64,000 bases of DNA from Litoditis marina. Lineage: Eukaryota > Nematoda > Chromadorea > Rhabditida > Rhabditidae. The DNA lies in the NCBI GenBank assembly GCA_964036275.1, contig OZ038435.1:34714228-34778227 (forward strand), read 5' to 3'. The position numbers were made by a program, and so were the translations under genes. The notes beneath the pieces were generated by a model. The model did not search any database. It saw only the letters and a program-made list of their open reading frames with translations, and had not been told where the DNA came from. Positions 60,556-64,000 of the stretch are shown piece by piece (the first letter of the stretch is position 1; each line of letters starts with the position of its first letter).

Positions 60556-61302
60556 ACTCAATGAAAAGGAAACATAGGATATACACGAAAAGACTCTTCA
60601 GCAAACCTGACGCTAAACACACAGCAGAATGGCAGAAAGTATACGCCGCCAGCTATATTGGAGAAATAAGTACTTACATAAATAATATCGTAGTGTTCGT
60701 TCATCGAAAGGCCCAATCAAGTATGGCGCACCAATGCAAACCGGGATCATCTAGGGTTGTGGGTTGAAGAAGAAAAGCCGTAATATTAGACGTCTACCAA
60801 ACACGTCGCCAGTTAAATAGGGCCAACATAGTTTGTAAGCGGCTGTCATAAAAATCTACTATAGGTATTTGTAACCTTTGGTTACAACTAATGCCGGTTA
60901 GAAACGACATTAGCCTCATCAAAATGACAACAACCCACACAATTTGTTCAAAAGCTATACATAAACAAAAGCGACTTGATACTACAATCTACAATTAGGA
61001 CAACACAACCATACGCAAATTTGAGAACGAACAATAAAGTGGATGACATGAAATATGCTTAATTCGACACTACTGGTATGCAAAGCAGAACAATGATTGC
61101 ATAGAATAAAGCACATTTGTGCACAGAACGGAGCAAAGGGGAAGATCTGTGAGAATTATTTATGAAAACGGGTCACCCAGGTACACCGATTCGTGGCTGA
61201 GTTTAGGATGGTCCGCTCAACTGGGGGGAAACCCGTTCGGATAAATAATGGGAAGCGGTGAACGGCCAGCCGGTCAGCACGGATATTCGGTGGGGGCGGG
61301 GC

Positions 61303-64000
61303 CTATCGACATTCCCACACTTTACACGTCAGATCCACACTTCCCGTGATCACGTAGGGATTCTTCGGATGGAAATCTAAAACAAATGTGATATTATATA
61401 GCTTATTCTATTGATCTTGAAACTTTCAGATAGAGTGTAAAACAACAGCTTTCAGAATTTGGTACTTTGTTGTTTGTTTTCAAATATTTGCCTGACTATC
61501 CACTTTCTACTATAAACTAGCATAAAACATTTAATAAACAAAGCATTTAGTGAAACAAAAAAACAATAGAGAAAACAATTGTATCATAGCGGTAACAGGT
61601 TCACACAAACTTTCTATTTCATCTAAGCAAATAACTATTCTAACTTCACGGTATATAACCACATGTGTTGCCTTGTGCAGTAAGATAGCAAGTTTCACAC
61701 ACTCTTGTCCATAACATAATTGTCCTGGGCAACACCATGAAATTAGACTGAACGATATAAAACTTGAAAGGTGGCATTTCCACTCACCGATTGAAGTGAC
61801 AAAATGTTGGTGGGCTTCAATTACCTTCGCACAACGTCGTTGGGCTAGCTCCCATACCTGAAAAACTCGAGTATTCATCACAACCACAGGAAGTACAGAC
61901 AACCCTAGCAACTAGCAAACATCCTTTACAGTCAGTTTGAATAAGCAATATGCATTCCTAATATACTAAGACTGAAGACAATTATACATGTTTTTGCGTA
62001 GAACCGGAAATGCTTCATTTTCTGGCTATTTAGATCAGGTTTTAAAAAGTAACACATCAGAGATAAAACTAACCCGCATAGTCTTATCGTCTCCTACCGA
62101 GAGAAGATACTTTCCATATGGATGAAATCGTAGCCCGCGAACCCAATTGTCGTGGCCAAGCAACTCGAAAAGAACGGTGCCCGATAACGCGTCCCACACC
62201 TGAAATTGGAAATCATATAGTTCATCATATAAGTGAGTTATGTATGTTTAATTAAATATTAACACAACAAATCATGCTGGGGGAGAACTCCGAAACGAGA
62301 GGTCCAAAATCAATGAGGCAAAAGTGGATAAAAATATTAGCGTGATACAAAATTAGACAGACTATTATTTTAAAAGCCAAATGGGAAATTTTATGCAAAA
62401 GTACTATCTGTATTCAAAAAGAATCGTAAACTGCCGAAAAACACTTACGATGATTAATTATACGCAGCCTACTTTTACAATAACCAAAGATAATACGTCT
62501 TAAAAGAGTAAATACATCATTATCGACGATACCTTGATAGTTTTGTCCCTTGAGCCACTGACAACAATATAGGACGGCACACCAGCAGATCCATTGGACT
62601 TCTGTCCAGCTGCAAAATATAAATTCTGGCTACGAGAATTCCAAAAAGCTAGATTTTCACTACACTTGAACTGATCCCATATTGAATTGTATCGCGTTTT
62701 GCCTTCCTTCAAACTTTGAGTTATTTTAGTGTCTAAATATTTTTCAATACTTCTTGGTAAGAAAAAACCCTTGTGGTTCAATAATAAACAGAGTGACCAC
62801 ATACCAGCAAGTTATGACTATTCAATCAAAATGAGCCCAATTTCTATTCAAACACGTAACTTGTGATGATTTTGCATAAAAACTACACAATTTCTAATGT
62901 TTCTGACTTTACGAGCCACTTTCCTGAAATACGGAGATAACGTACGTTCTGTGCGTATGGGGGCAACGGCCGATTCAGGTGCCCATTCCACGCATTCCAC
63001 CACATTGTCATGTTCTCGTAGCGTCGATTTCACCGTCTTAGATTGCAATGACCAAATGATGACAGACTGAAATGCAAGTAGAAACAGTATTGTACAAATC
63101 CATCATCTACAAAGTGTCCACTTTTAAAAACAATTGAGTACAAACCAGAATTTTTTGAAAAGTTGAACTCAACTAACTGCTCAACTAGATTTTCCTATAC
63201 TCGATACTCATGGCAAGTTTCATTCACAACGGGTAATCATATAGAAGCGCTACAATATGGGAAAATGATAATTACGCGAGATCTATAAAATAGATCAAAT
63301 GTTACCTGATCGATACTGGCCGTAGCGAAGTGACTTCCATCCGGGTGCACTCGAACCATTCGAACCCAGTCGGAATGCGCCCGAAACGTATGCACACAAT
63401 AGCCAGAGGCAACCTGCAACAAGCAACATGTAAGGGATGCATATATTTTTACGTAGACGCATTACCACCGAATTTTCAGTGAAGGAAAAAAGATAATCTA
63501 TTCTGTCGGAACATTAGTAAACACAGCAGTCGCGCTGACATGTGACCAAAACCCAAAATATTAAGAGCGATTTCACATTGTGACTCACACTGAGAGACTG
63601 GTTGTGTGAAAAAGATATACTTTGTAGATAACTCACAATAAGCAAAGGAAAATTGCAAGACTTTAGTAAAACTGAATTCAGTGAAAAGTGGTGAAAATAT
63701 TATGTATAATTTGAATTGTGCTCACCTCCCACATCTTGACCGTGTGATCCCGACTGGCGGAGAGGATGAAATCGCCCGAGGGCAGGAAGCAGACTGATGA
63801 GATATTATGGTCATGACCCTGGAAATAGACGGCATAATATTTAACAATTCACAAATTAATGCACGTAGAGAAACTGATAGTGAACTACAATATAACATGT
63901 TGTGTTGACCAACCAAGAAAACCAATAACCAAAAATAAACAATAAAACGCTGCATACCAGCAACTTTTCGAACAAAACTAACTTTAAGCGTTTTGACACA
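61303..64000 (-). CDS. lis-1: LIS1 / PAFAH1B1, C-terminal WD40 repeats (5' part missing)
   Basis: LIS1 binds and regulates cytoplasmic dynein in nuclear migration and mitosis. Seven exons are seen: 63818-63726, 63413-63306, 63066-62946, 62609-62533, 62199-62074, 61857-61788 and 61376-61303. They join in phase to 222 residues ending CKVWECR and TAG. The WD40 repeats show the family words [85 protein letters not shown] and [13 protein letters not shown]. These correspond to roughly the second half of the ~410-residue protein. The LisH and coiled-coil N-terminus and the first repeats lie beyond 64000. The long linker before SGSRDKTIK is typical of LIS1. Confidence 0.95.

Larger units (their letters stand above)
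59969..61302. other. Convergent 3' regions of daf-7-like gene and LIS1
   Basis: The two genes end toward each other. The plus-strand polyadenylation signal at 60327 and the minus-strand one at 60550 are about 220 bases apart. The rest, up to the LIS1 stop codon, appears to be LIS1 3'UTR or unannotated DNA. No coding exon is recognised. Confidence 0.5.

Overview
The window reads as animal nuclear DNA, most likely from a nematode. Genes are split into many short exons. Acceptors usually follow the TTTCAG pattern and donors are GTAAGT or GTTAGT types. The aldolase, ribosomal protein S29 and TGF-beta proteins resemble the Caenorhabditis ALDO, RPS-29 and DAF-7 proteins as I remember them; no database search was possible. 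Four of the five visible start codons sit 1-12 bases after a splice-acceptor-like AG, as expected for spliced-leader trans-splicing or short 5'UTR introns. Long introns and many short hairpin elements suggest a less compact genome than C. elegans. Exon models were built by hand from reading phase, splice signals and family similarity.

Layout: (1) 1-5407, minus strand: first six exons of fructose-bisphosphate aldolase, whose 3' part lies beyond base 1. (2) 8013-16149, minus: a synaptotagmin with both C2 domains; its membrane-anchor exon was not found. (3) 16150-22708: mostly unannotated DNA. (4) 22709-23325, plus: complete rps-29. (5) About 23400-25670: a tandem array of six near-identical ~129-nt H/ACA-like snoRNAs, separated by duplicated non-coding exons. 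(6) 25766-45898, plus: TRAPPC11, assembled as 32 exons and 1070 residues. (7) 46906-59968, plus: a complete DAF-7-like TGF-beta ligand, 11 exons and 349 residues. (8) 61303 to the right edge, minus: the C-terminal half of LIS1.

The last intron of the daf-7-like gene carries a retroelement in a TC microsatellite. It has an uninterrupted 542-residue Penelope-like reverse transcriptase with no endonuclease domain. About 350 bases downstream lies an ~82-nt RNA motif with every invariant hammerhead-ribozyme element in an unusual permuted order: two adjacent hairpins whose internal loops pair to build the ribozyme core. This motif and the snoRNA array are the two most interesting signals.

Non-coding DNA is dense in short hairpin elements: family A (about 115 bp, TTAA target duplication), family B (about 125 bp, CACGTGA ends), family C (ends with TTGTAGTTTGATC), family D (118 bp near-perfect palindrome, CWG target duplication, one copy nested in family C), a GGTTACC palindrome family, a long 370-bp inverted repeat and tRNA-like SINEs. 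The named protein genes are housekeeping or signalling genes with no evident shared pathway.
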